DNA of 64,000 nt from Alistipes sp. (GCA_017631275.1 JAGBTQ010000016.1:1-64000); one strand, 5' to 3'; positions 54,839-62,569 are shown, counted from the stretch's first letter. Notes: generated from the letters alone by a model not told the origin. Program-made: numbers and translations.

Positions 54839-55058
54839 TATCAAGTGGTTTGTTTTGATTTGGCGTATGTGATTCACTTGACTGATGTTGTTCCTCTCTA
54901 TTTTGAGTATGTTCTTTGTCTGAATCAGCCTCCTTCATCCCTTTTTTGAATTCTTTGACGCCTTGTCCAAGTCCGCGCATCATTTCGGGAACTTTCTTTC
55001 CTCCGAAAACTAGTAATGCTAAACCACCTAACAGTAATAGTTCAGTTGTTCCTAACAT
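54822..55058 (-). CDS. tatA: Sec-independent protein translocase TatA
   Basis: 78 residues. The short N-terminal membrane helix (about 4-18, TELLLLGGLALLVFG) is followed by the FGGKKVPEMMRGLGQG hinge and amphipathic helix, then a charged Gln/Glu-rich tail. This is the standard TatA form that builds the Tat pore around folded cargo. It lies six bases after the small accessory gene and overlaps tatC. Because both precursor peptides of the operon bear Tat signals, this TatA-TatC pair may be dedicated to them. Confidence 0.93.
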   Translation of the reverse strand: MLGTTELLLLGGLALLVFGGKKVPEMMRGLGQGVKEFKKGMKEADSDKEHTQNREEQHQSSESHTPNQNKPLDNAGEQ

Positions 55059-55064
55059 ATTACA

Positions 55065-55337
55065 CTAATTGTTGTCAATTAAGAAAATTTCACAAGTCTC
55101 AAAATTTATCTCCCAGTGACCATTTTCAGAGCCTTCCCACTGGTATTTCGTAGCCATAGAATCCCACCATTTCTGAAACTTTGTACCTGTTTCGCCCATA
55201 TCCTTCACGAGTTTCTGATATAGCGCCTCATTATCAGGTGTTAATATCTTTGCTAATTCGTTGAGACCATTACGACGCTCAAATAGTGTCTGAATCTCAT
55301 TCTTCTCTTCTAATGTTACTAATCCAACCGTTTTCAT
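55065..55337 (-). CDS. CXXX-repeat peptide modification system small protein
   Basis: 90 residues from the ATG at 55337, four bases after the maturase stop; a longer frame from 55364 would overlap that gene. The sequence MKTVGLVTLEEKNEIQTLFE, a central helical part and KFQKWWDSMATKYQWEG then WEINFETCEIFLI has no recognised catalytic motif. I recall a small protein of similar length and ending named as a CXXX-repeat peptide modification system component, always beside the radical SAM gene. A role in binding or presenting the precursor is inferred, not shown. Confidence 0.7.
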   Translation of the reverse strand: MKTVGLVTLEEKNEIQTLFERRNGLNELAKILTPDNEALYQKLVKDMGETGTKFQKWWDSMATKYQWEGSENGHWEINFETCEIFLIDNN

Positions 55338-55341
55338 AAAT

Positions 55342-56289
55342 TTACCACTTTTTATGCTCTTCAAATGGGTCTAAATAACTTATTTGAGGAATGTTCACCT
55401 CTGTGTTATATTCGAAATCATCTTTAATATATTGCAAAATACGACCACTCTCGTTGCGCTCGAGATGTGCTACGACACATTGCTCGTGCGAAGGAGTATT
55501 AACTTCTAATGTTGTTTTGCGATTAAGCCATGCACAACGGCGACAGTGATACGAATCACAATGACGACATATCGGAGCATAGTCCAATTTAAAGAGCTGT
55601 CGATTCTTAATCTGTAATCCTCGCGTTAAGTCCCCGAAGTCCTCTTCTGCATTGTCGTAGTAGAATCCCGCACAAGGATAAAACTTTCCGTTAGGCATAA
55701 GAGTAACAGTCTCATCGCCAGCATTGCAATTATTCATTGCTTTAAGTACTAAACGGTCTGTAAGCAAGTTGAGCTGAGTGTTATCTCCCGCTAGAATGTT
55801 TGCTTTTACCGTATTTCCCAACTGAGTCAATGTCGCTTTGTATGAGTCAAACTCACTATCAGTAAATTTGTCTATGTCCGTAATAACAACGTTCACACGA
55901 GCACACTTGCCATTGAGAGCATTAAAAATACGTGGCAACTCATCGATTTCATTGCGACCTATTCGTAAGATTGCAATTTGCTCTTTGCTTAATTTGTAAT
56001 TTTCTATTTCTGTCACTCCATTGAACACGACAATATGAGAATCATAAACCACAGATGCGTCGCAAGGCAAAATCTTTGTATGGTCAATAGTCTCAATAAT
56101 CTCTGCATAGCCAACGGGTAAAGCACGTTTTGGATACACAAATTGAATATTGAGATTTTCTACCATACCAAAGCGTATAGCAGCCTTTAAATTTTCAGTT
56201 GAGATAAACTGCCCACCCTTTGTGACGTTCTCATAGTGGCAGTATGATACGGCATCATCTGCCAATTGAATAACTAAATATTTCAACAT
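55342..56289 (-). CDS. CXXX-repeat peptide maturase (SPASM-like, no radical SAM core)
   Basis: 315 residues. The N-terminal part has no CxxxCxxC and no GGEP-like SAM motif. The C-terminal part has a SPASM-like cysteine set: FYPCAGFYYDN near 220, ICRHCDSYHCRRCAW near 260, and a Cys in SHEQCVVAHLERN. It fits the group named CXXX repeat peptide maturase in TIGRFAM-type annotation (from memory). It may bind auxiliary iron-sulfur clusters and pair with the radical SAM enzyme four bases upstream, perhaps as substrate-recognition partner. Region is AT-rich like the rest of the island. Confidence 0.82.
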   Translation of the reverse strand: MLKYLVIQLADDAVSYCHYENVTKGGQFISTENLKAAIRFGMVENLNIQFVYPKRALPVGYAEIIETIDHTKILPCDASVVYDSHIVVFNGVTEIENYKLSKEQIAILRIGRNEIDELPRIFNALNGKCARVNVVITDIDKFTDSEFDSYKATLTQLGNTVKANILAGDNTQLNLLTDRLVLKAMNNCNAGDETVTLMPNGKFYPCAGFYYDNAEEDFGDLTRGLQIKNRQLFKLDYAPICRHCDSYHCRRCAWLNRKTTLEVNTPSHEQCVVAHLERNESGRILQYIKDDFEYNTEVNIPQISYLDPFEEHKKW

Positions 56290-56293
56290 AGCA

Positions 56294-57502
56294 TTAGCAG
56301 TTTAGGTTAAACGTCTTTTCGGCAGGTTTTTCTTCGCCCTCCAACTCCAATTTGCGGTAGAGTTTATTCCAGTAGTAGTTATTGGCTCTGACTCGTGCCT
56401 TGTGCATCTTACAGATGGCTGTTGCTCGCTGATAAATTGTTGGAGTATCCGCAGCATCATAGTTCTCTCCCTGACACCATGCACAGCCACTCGCTACCTC
56501 ACAGTCGATACACTCTTGTGTTGATTGTGTACAGCGGTCAAGAGTTAGGAATGGACGCAACTTGTTTTTGTCAATGCCACTATGGATATTACCAATAATC
56601 CACGCCTTCTTATCGCGCAATGAATACTGCGCAAAACGGGTACAAGGGTAGAAATTACCTGCAGCATCTATTGCCAACATTTGACCAGCACCACACCAGT
56701 TATTGTTTTCAAGTTTACAATCCATAGGTTTACCCATGTGTTCAGTGTAGAACGAACAAGCGTAATCCTTGTAAAGGTCATTGTCGATGATAGCATCAGC
56801 CAACTCCATTAACTGCTCCTCAAACTTTTTATCGTCGCCTTCTTCCCACACATCCTCAAATACACAATTGATATTCACCTCGTGAATACCCAAAGAGTAT
56901 AGATGAAGTACAGATTCTTTAATATAAGGTATATCAGCACTTGATATAGTCACTTTTGTTGCACCGCCAGGGAATTGGCTTAGCCATAACGGAATATTTC
57001 GTACTACATCGTCATACGAACCTCGCTCAGGACCATCGCCCTTCCAAATACGGTTAAGGTCGTGCTTCTGCTGTGTTCCATCAATAGTAATGCCTATGCT
57101 AAGGTGTGTGATATTCTTCTCTATGAATCGCTGAACCTTCTCTTCGTGATAGTTGATACCATTCGTAGAGAAACTAAAACGATATGAGTTGAACCAGTGG
57201 TGGTTGCGACGATATAGTTCTGATTTGATGTAGTCACAAATCTGATCAATAAGTTCTATCTCCAAGAATGGCTCACCACCAATGAAATCAAAGATCACCG
57301 AATCGTGATTAAAATTCTCATCATACTCGTTGTCAAGGATGTAGTCAATCGCTTGTTTGGCTACATCCCATGACATACGCTCCTTGGTATTCTTGCCTAC
57401 AAGATAACAATACTTGCAGGCAAGTTGGCAATCCTTGGTCACGATAAATGTAATGGTCTTGGCGATATTGGATTGCCAAGAACTGTCATTATTTTTTATC
57501 AT
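56294..57502 (-). CDS. Radical SAM/SPASM peptide maturase, CXXX-repeat target family
   Basis: 402 residues from the ATG at 57502; two codons further lies only a TTG. The radical SAM cluster motif is CQLACKYCY near residue 25, and the SAM-binding FIGGEPFLE lies near 70. A barrel-strand SIGITIDGT follows near 145. The SPASM region has WCGAGQMLAIDAAGNFYPC, then CTQSTQECIDCEVASGCAWC and a late Cys in AICKMH, enough for two auxiliary 4Fe-4S clusters. Such enzymes install thioether, C-C or epimerised linkages on ribosomal peptides. Its substrates should be the two cysteine-rich precursors directly upstream. Confidence 0.9.
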   Translation of the reverse strand: MIKNNDSSWQSNIAKTITFIVTKDCQLACKYCYLVGKNTKERMSWDVAKQAIDYILDNEYDENFNHDSVIFDFIGGEPFLEIELIDQICDYIKSELYRRNHHWFNSYRFSFSTNGINYHEEKVQRFIEKNITHLSIGITIDGTQQKHDLNRIWKGDGPERGSYDDVVRNIPLWLSQFPGGATKVTISSADIPYIKESVLHLYSLGIHEVNINCVFEDVWEEGDDKKFEEQLMELADAIIDNDLYKDYACSFYTEHMGKPMDCKLENNNWCGAGQMLAIDAAGNFYPCTRFAQYSLRDKKAWIIGNIHSGIDKNKLRPFLTLDRCTQSTQECIDCEVASGCAWCQGENYDAADTPTIYQRATAICKMHKARVRANNYYWNKLYRKLELEGEEKPAEKTFNLNC

Positions 57503-57523
57503 AAGCAAAATATTTACATGACT

Positions 57524-57955
57524 TTATGATGCACTATATTTGCAATAACCATAACATGAGGTTCTGCAACCTCCTCTACAACCAGTACATTGATCAGTGC
57601 ATTGTCCATAACAGTTGCCTGAACATCCTCCAGAACACGCACTTCCACAGCTACCACCGCAACTGCCTGTACATGAACTGGCACAAGTGCCAGAACAACG
57701 ACCTGTGCAGCCAGTACAGCTACCCGTGCATGAACCTGTACAAGTTCCCTTACAACTACCAGAACAGCGACCTGAACATGCAATACTGCAAGCACCACCA
57801 CATTGTCTGTTACAAGATAATTGCGTTTCAGAAGCTTTCGCAATAATAGGGATATTGCTCAAATATACTGCTCCTAAAATAGGTAATGCCGCTTTTGCTG
57901 CCCTCTTGAAGAATTCACGTCTAGACTGAACCTCTTCATCTTTTGATTTTCCCAT
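57524..57955 (-). CDS. CXXX-repeat precursor peptide B with Tat signal (24 cysteines)
   Basis: 143 residues. The leader carries a twin-arginine signal SRREFFKRAAK (residues 11-21), a hydrophobic stretch and an AKA cleavage site near residue 41. From Cys48 on, 24 cysteines recur mostly every fourth residue (CSGR, CSGS, CKGT, CTGS ...) with Gly, Ser and Thr between. Two units are only three long (CTG), shifting the register. The core is the expected substrate of the radical SAM enzyme 21 bases downstream. Its leader is almost identical, also in DNA, to that of the other precursor. Ends in CKYSAS. Confidence 0.9.
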   Translation of the reverse strand: MGKSKDEEVQSRREFFKRAAKAALPILGAVYLSNIPIIAKASETQLSCNRQCGGACSIACSGRCSGSCKGTCTGSCTGSCTGCTGRCSGTCASSCTGSCGGSCGSACSGGCSGNCYGQCTDQCTGCRGGCRTSCYGYCKYSAS

Positions 57956-58025
57956 GGTATAGGTTTTTAGTTGTTAATATTTTCCCCGACAAAAACTGTT
58001 AGTCGACTTTAGAAATCATGCCCAA

Positions 58026-58316
58026 TTAATACGCAGAAGCTGTACAACGACCAGCACAAGTGTATTTACATGTAGTTTTACAACTAGATTTGCATCCATC
58101 AATGCATGAACCTGTACATGTACTTGAGCAAGTGCCTCTACAAGTTGCTGTACATCCATTACTGCAACCCATACACCCCATTGGTGTTTCTGCGGCCTTT
58201 GCTACAATAGGATTTGACGCTAATAGAACTGCGCCCAAAATAGGTAATGCCGTTTTTGCTGCCCTCTTGAAGAATTCACGTCTAGACTGAACCTCTTCAT
58301 TCTTCTTCTTATCCAT
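58026..58316 (-). CDS. CXXX-repeat precursor peptide A with Tat signal (12 cysteines)
   Basis: 96 residues from the ATG at 58316; the open frame continues upstream, but that part lies in the leader RNA and has no coding character. The leader MDKKKNEEVQSRREFFKRA gives the Tat signal, then TALPILGAVLLASNPIVAKA and an AKA-A cleavage site. The core has 12 cysteines: one CMG unit and then CXXX units (CSNG, CTAT, CRGT, CSST ... CTASAY). First gene of the operon, 70 bases ahead of precursor B. It looks like a tandem duplicate with a kept leader and a diverged, shorter core. Confidence 0.9.
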   Translation of the reverse strand: MDKKKNEEVQSRREFFKRAAKTALPILGAVLLASNPIVAKAAETPMGCMGCSNGCTATCRGTCSSTCTGSCIDGCKSSCKTTCKYTCAGRCTASAY

Positions 58317-58432
58317 ATAGTGCTGTTTGTGTGCCGTTTCGACTCCTTTGCGGCATGTTTGTATAAAAAAGAAAGTGTGGAGTCGTTCGTTTATCTGATG
58401 ATAGGCATTTGGCGTGGCCCTGGCACAAATAA

Positions 58433-58650
58433 ACAATACCCCACACTTGCAAAGTATGGAGTGGGCACAGAACATGCCAACAAACATACATATACAAGCA
58501 ATGAGTGTTATTGCCCCTTGTGCCTGAAAAATCGCCAAATTTTATCATCAAGGATAGCGAAACACTTTCACTAAAATATGTCATCGGTTACCCGATGTGA
58601 CAAAGTTAAGAAATATTTCGCAAATAAGCAACACTCAAGTGGGGTATTGT
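58433..58650. repeat. Inverted repeats flanking the CXXX-operon promoter
   Basis: ACAATACCCCAC (58433-58444) and its exact reverse complement GTGGGGTATTGT (58639-58650) are 194 bases apart. Allowing a two-base gap, the match extends by TTG. The operon promoter (58601-58631) lies between the arms, and the right arm is upstream of the transcription start, so the pair cannot form a hairpin in the mRNA. Confidence 0.6.
58601..58631 (-). promoter_or_regulatory. Promoter of the CXXX-peptide/Tat operon
   Basis: Minus-strand TAACTTTG (58601-58608) and TTG (58629-58631), spacer 20 bases, a full consensus match. Transcription would start near 58594, giving an untranslated leader of about 280 bases before precursor A. 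That leader contains complementary AAGTGTGG/CCACACTT segments and an ATCGG-GTAA-CCGAT hairpin at its very start (58583-58596). Confidence 0.8.
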
Positions 58651-59001
58651 AATAAATTATTTACAAAGTTCTAAACAATTACTTATTTGTGCAATAGTTA
58701 TATGTATTGAAATTTAATAAAGATATTTGTATATTGTCATCTACTTTGCTAACATTTTTTTTGGTGCAGGTAATAATGAAAACTTTAAAGAGCATATCTT
58801 TTAGTTTTGACTGCGGCCAGTGCCATTTGTCATACATTTATTGTCGTTTTATCATATCTTTGCTCCAAAAAACAATGTGATTGATGCAAGGGAACAAAAA
58901 GATTTCGTATATTTGTATTTGCAAAATCGCATTAGCGGTAGCCATCGTGAGGCTTTGGCTACACACGAATGGCAAAATAAATGTATAGAGCCTCTATTTG
59001 T
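58651..59001. other. AT-rich intergenic gap with plus-strand -7 boxes
   Basis: No gene is seen. Plus-strand TATCTTTG (58855-58862) and TATATTTG (58908-58915) could drive the VanW-fusion gene; possible TTG elements are 24-25 bases away, longer than usual. The sequence is strongly AT-rich like the adjoining island. Confidence 0.5.
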
Positions 59002-61056
59002 ATGAATGTGAGTATGAAAAATGCACCCGAGTTAATAGTGATGCTAACTTACAACGATTTCACGGTGATGAATGCCGCTGAAATATTTGAGGCGTGCAAG
59101 AATTCGAAGGCTAAATATTGGGGCTTGAAGGAGCACCCACTAACTCGCGACGAGCTTAAACGTCTGTTTGCCCGCATGAAGGAGTGCGGCAAGACAACCT
59201 TCCTCGAGGTGGTATCTTACACCGAGGCGGAGGGACTCGAAGGGGCGAAGATTGCCGTTGAGTGTGGCTGCGACATATTGATGGGAACAACCTATTTCGA
59301 CAGCATTCACTCCCTCTGCAAGCAACACAACTTGAGATATATGCCCTTTGTGGGCAGGGTTGAGGGTCGCCCCTCGGTGCTCGGCGGCGAGATTGACGAC
59401 ATGGTGGCTGAGGCTAAGCGTTACCTCGACAAGGGTGTCTACGGCATCGACTTGTTGGGCTACCGCTACACGGGCGACTACAACAAGCTGCACCAAGCAT
59501 TCAAGGCGAACATCGATGCGCCCGTATGCATGGCGGGAAGCATCGACTCCTACGAGCGCCTAGGCGAGATTAGGGAGATTGCCCCCTGGGCATTTACCAT
59601 AGGTAGTGCCTTCTTCGACCACAAGTTTGGCGACTCCATAGCCGAGCAGATAGATGCTGTGTGCGATTTTATAAACCCTCCCGCAGCAGTGAAATGTGCT
59701 GGGCTCAAAAGGTATTTCCCTTATGAATATGTAGATGATGTCTTCTCCATTCCTTATTGGGCTCTCTATAAGAGGGGTGTCCGAGGTTTGATATTCGATA
59801 TTGACAACACCCTCGTGCCTCATGGCGAGGAGTGCACCGAGGAGGTGGTTGCGCTATTTGATAAACTCCATAAAATAGGATTTACGACACTCCTCCTATC
59901 AAATAATAGCGCTCAACGACTTGAAAAATTTAACCTCAATATAGGTGCTCACTGCATAGCCGATAGCAGCAAGCCCCACGCCGAGGGTTTTCAAAGAGCG
60001 TTGCAGATGCTGCGTATGGACAAGAGCGAGGTTGTTGTGATTGGCGACCAGCTATTTACCGACATATGTGGTGCTAACGACAGCGGCATCGCAAGCATAC
60101 TAGTGAAGTATATAGGTCATGAAAAGTGGGAGTGGAAGGGCTTTAGACGATATTTAGAGAACATTCTTCTTCTCATTTACCGATGTAACAAGAGGTATAG
60201 ATACCGCCTGTTCGGTGAAAGCGTGATGAGGAAAAAGACTCTGTTTTGCGAGATAAACGCCACAACATATGCCATATCTCTGCACAAGGAGATCCTAAAG
60301 CGTCACATAAAAAACCTGTTTAGTAGGGAGAAGTACGCCCACGAGTACTCCGCGGAGCCTCTGCCCATTGTTGTGGCGAGCCAAGGTGGCGACATGATTA
60401 AACGTGGACCAGGCATTGATATGCAGCTGCAGATAAACAAGGCGAATAATATCCGCTTGGCGTGCAGTATGATGAATGGCCTTGTTATTCGCCCTAGCGA
60501 GAGCTTCTCTTTTTGGCACTATGTGGGTAAGACATCTGCGAAAAATGGCTTCGCCGACGGTCGTGTAATAGTTAATGGAAGGCTCGTTTCGGGCGTGGGC
60601 GGTGGACTATGCAACTTGGCCAATACGCTGAATATGCTCATCATGAATAGCCCCATGACCGTAACCGAGATACACCACCACTCCGATGCTCTGGCTCCCG
60701 ACCCCGATGGCGTGCGTGTGCCCTATAGCGCGGGAACGTCGGTTAACTACAACTTTATAGATTATCGCTTTAGAAACGACACCGACCAGCCTGTGCAGTT
60801 GTGCGTTTGGTGCAATGGCGATTTCTTGCATGCCGAGCTTAGAACCACAAAGGAGTTTAAGCTCAACTACCGCATTGTCGAGGAGGACCACCACTTCCAC
60901 CTCGAGAATAATGGCAAGTTCTATCGTAAGTCGAAGATATACAGAGAGGTTGTTGATAAGGCAACGGGCGAGGTCGTACAGCGCGAATTAAGATGGGATA
61001 ACCGCTCGGAGGTTATGTACGACTACTCGCTTATCCCCCAAGATCAAATCGGATAG
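59002..61056 (+). CDS. TIM barrel - YqeG-like HAD phosphatase - VanW three-domain fusion
   Basis: 684 residues from the ATG at 59002 (59014 is also possible; the open frame begins at 58981). Residues about 5-225 form a TIM-barrel-like domain with VPF/VxG strands, such as GIDLLGYRYTGD and PVCMAGSIDSYE. Residues about 245-390 are a HAD hydrolase of the YqeG type: FDIDNTLVPHG (nucleophile Asp), LLLSNN and VVIGDQLFTDICGAN. Residues about 415-680 are VanW: RPSESFSFWHYVGK, GVGGGLCNLANTLNMLI, HHHSDALAPDPDGVRVPY and NYNFIDYRF. VanW accompanies VanB-type glycopeptide resistance clusters but its reaction is unknown. No membrane helix or signal is seen. Confidence 0.88.
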   Translation: MNVSMKNAPELIVMLTYNDFTVMNAAEIFEACKNSKAKYWGLKEHPLTRDELKRLFARMKECGKTTFLEVVSYTEAEGLEGAKIAVECGCDILMGTTYFDSIHSLCKQHNLRYMPFVGRVEGRPSVLGGEIDDMVAEAKRYLDKGVYGIDLLGYRYTGDYNKLHQAFKANIDAPVCMAGSIDSYERLGEIREIAPWAFTIGSAFFDHKFGDSIAEQIDAVCDFINPPAAVKCAGLKRYFPYEYVDDVFSIPYWALYKRGVRGLIFDIDNTLVPHGEECTEEVVALFDKLHKIGFTTLLLSNNSAQRLEKFNLNIGAHCIADSSKPHAEGFQRALQMLRMDKSEVVVIGDQLFTDICGANDSGIASILVKYIGHEKWEWKGFRRYLENILLLIYRCNKRYRYRLFGESVMRKKTLFCEINATTYAISLHKEILKRHIKNLFSREKYAHEYSAEPLPIVVASQGGDMIKRGPGIDMQLQINKANNIRLACSMMNGLVIRPSESFSFWHYVGKTSAKNGFADGRVIVNGRLVSGVGGGLCNLANTLNMLIMNSPMTVTEIHHHSDALAPDPDGVRVPYSAGTSVNYNFIDYRFRNDTDQPVQLCVWCNGDFLHAELRTTKEFKLNYRIVEEDHHFHLENNGKFYRKSKIYREVVDKATGEVVQRELRWDNRSEVMYDYSLIPQDQIG

Positions 61057-61188
61057 GACAGCGAAAATATACTCCTCTAAATGTATTTGCCGGGGCTTCA
61101 AGATATATTCGTTACCCGCAAACTGTTAAATAGTTGTGTCGTTTTGATGCATGACACTCTTGCAATACTTACGGCAATTTTAGCTTTA

Positions 61189-62487
61189 TTATTCCCACTT
61201 AACGAGTTCGCGATCGAGCGGTATGCTCTTGGCTTCGCCTCGTTCGCCGTTGACGATGTAGTTGGTGGCAAGGCGCTCGTCGAAGCGTGTGACAAAGGCC
61301 TCGCGTATACGAGCTACCTTCTCGTTAATAGAGTTTTTGTGTGGGTTTGTGGCATCCTTGATGCTCTGTAACATCTTCTCAGTTGCGGGCTCGCCCTTTA
61401 TGCACTCGTATAAATGTTGCAACTCGTCGCGGTAGTCTCCGAGGTGCTTAAATACAATGCCCTCGGGATGACGCAAAAAGAGAAAATAGACAGCCTTGAC
61501 GATGGGTGTCATAGCAATCTCCATGTTGTTGTAGTCGGAGAGCATAATGCGGTAATCACGAGTGATAACGACGTGGCTAATAGTCTTAGGCTGAGATATC
61601 AATTGCATTAACAAGTGCTCACTAAAGCCCTTTTGAGATAATCGTTCAACAACTCTATTGAGGTCATTTAGTAGTGTATTAATCTCATCAAGCTCATTAT
61701 CCCACTCATCCTCACTTATGAAACTTTCAGTAGCTCTTCCGTAACAATTTCTTATCTTGCTTCCAAAAAAACTTTTGGCTTCTGATGAATCAATAGGGTC
61801 GTAAGAACACATCTTCTCACTAACCTTTGGCTTAGCGATAGATTCTTCTTTGTGAGGATGTTTAGGCTCTGATGAAGGTATAGGTGGCTCAAAAGCATCA
61901 GACGCGCACAGAGAGTAGCGTGGCCACGAGTTGCTTATGTCCCTCTCGATAAACTTTATAAGCTCACTAAAATCGTTGCTTAGTTGTGATAGGTCGATGT
62001 TGACATATTTGAAGCATGGCTTTTTGGATGTGTCATCAACCATGAAGTGAGCGCTATAGTAGAGCAACGACGGTGCAATTCTCTCTCTGTGCTCTGTGCT
62101 CAATTCACTAAGTAGGTAACTGCTATCGATATCAACTTTAGCTAATGTAGTTGCATATGGTGCATAGTATTCAAATATCTCTTTTTTAGATAGTTTATCC
62201 AGCATGTGGGGTACGTAGCAGAACTCATACCCGCTACTATTGAAGTGTGCGGATATGGCTACTATGTTCTCTTTGATAAAGTTGTTTATCTCACTGTTAT
62301 ATGTACCTTCAATGTATATTATTTGTTTGTCTGAGGGGGTAAACGGAATATCGCCTAGTTTAAGGTATTTTGCATTGGCTATATAAGGTCGTGATTGTGG
62401 TTTAGGTGTCGCAACTTGCTGTGGTTGTTGCTTGGGTTGCTCACCTGCCTTAGGAAATAATTTACGAAAAAGAGATATGAGTGTCAT
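61189..62487 (-). CDS. Conserved hypothetical protein
   Basis: 432 residues, not recognised. The N-terminus is short, basic and then Gln/Pro-rich (about 12-33). The middle, about 205-225, is Pro/Lys-rich, suggesting a linker between an N-terminal part (about 35-195) and a C-terminal part (about 235-432). The C-terminal part contains ITRDYRIMLSDYNNMEI, TPIVKAVYFLFLRHPEGIVF and HLGDYRDELQHLY, a block I associate with Bacteroidetes proteins of unknown role. No signal or membrane helix. It has its own promoter at 62504-62533 and is divergent from a zinc-ribbon gene. Confidence 0.7.
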   Translation of the reverse strand: MTLISLFRKLFPKAGEQPKQQPQQVATPKPQSRPYIANAKYLKLGDIPFTPSDKQIIYIEGTYNSEINNFIKENIVAISAHFNSSGYEFCYVPHMLDKLSKKEIFEYYAPYATTLAKVDIDSSYLLSELSTEHRERIAPSLLYYSAHFMVDDTSKKPCFKYVNIDLSQLSNDFSELIKFIERDISNSWPRYSLCASDAFEPPIPSSEPKHPHKEESIAKPKVSEKMCSYDPIDSSEAKSFFGSKIRNCYGRATESFISEDEWDNELDEINTLLNDLNRVVERLSQKGFSEHLLMQLISQPKTISHVVITRDYRIMLSDYNNMEIAMTPIVKAVYFLFLRHPEGIVFKHLGDYRDELQHLYECIKGEPATEKMLQSIKDATNPHKNSINEKVARIREAFVTRFDERLATNYIVNGERGEAKSIPLDRELVKWE

Positions 62488-62503
62488 GGCAAAAATGTTT
62501 TAG

Positions 62504-62533
62504 CAAATTTAGGAAAAATTAGCTTAAAATCAA
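62504..62533 (-). promoter_or_regulatory. Promoter for the 432-residue hypothetical protein
   Basis: Minus-strand TAAATTTG (62504-62511) with TTG at 62531-62533, spacer 19 bases; 17 bases ahead of the ATG. Confidence 0.7.
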
Positions 62534-62569
62534 AATCAAATTTCTGCAAGCCTTGCAGAGCAAAATTGC

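Noticed and set aside
57524-57800. Regular short repeats suggesting a CRISPR-like array
   Set aside because: The period is 12 bases and matches codon units of the CXXX peptide; there are no spacers and no cas genes.
57514-57843. Open frame on the minus strand overlapping precursor B, rich in Val
   Set aside because: It is the shadow of the CXXX repeat in another frame: the TGT-GGT-type codons read as Val/Leu repeats. The Tat-signal frame is clearly the coding one.
57526-57929. Plus-strand frames opposite precursor B (Pro/Gln or Asn/Tyr/Cys rich)
   Set aside because: Antisense shadows of the tandem repeat, with no promoter and no sensible protein.
58309-58584. 91-codon minus-strand frame filling the leader of the CXXX operon
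   Set aside because: No resemblance to any family, no coding-like composition, and it overlaps the start of precursor A. More likely untranslated leader.
58820-59005. 61-codon plus-strand frame ahead of the VanW fusion
   Set aside because: Both candidate promoter boxes lie within it, so it would not be transcribed whole.
59002-61056. Idea that VanW marks a vancomycin-resistance cluster
   Set aside because: No vanH, vanB ligase, vanX, vanY or vanRS is present; VanW domains occur widely outside resistance clusters.
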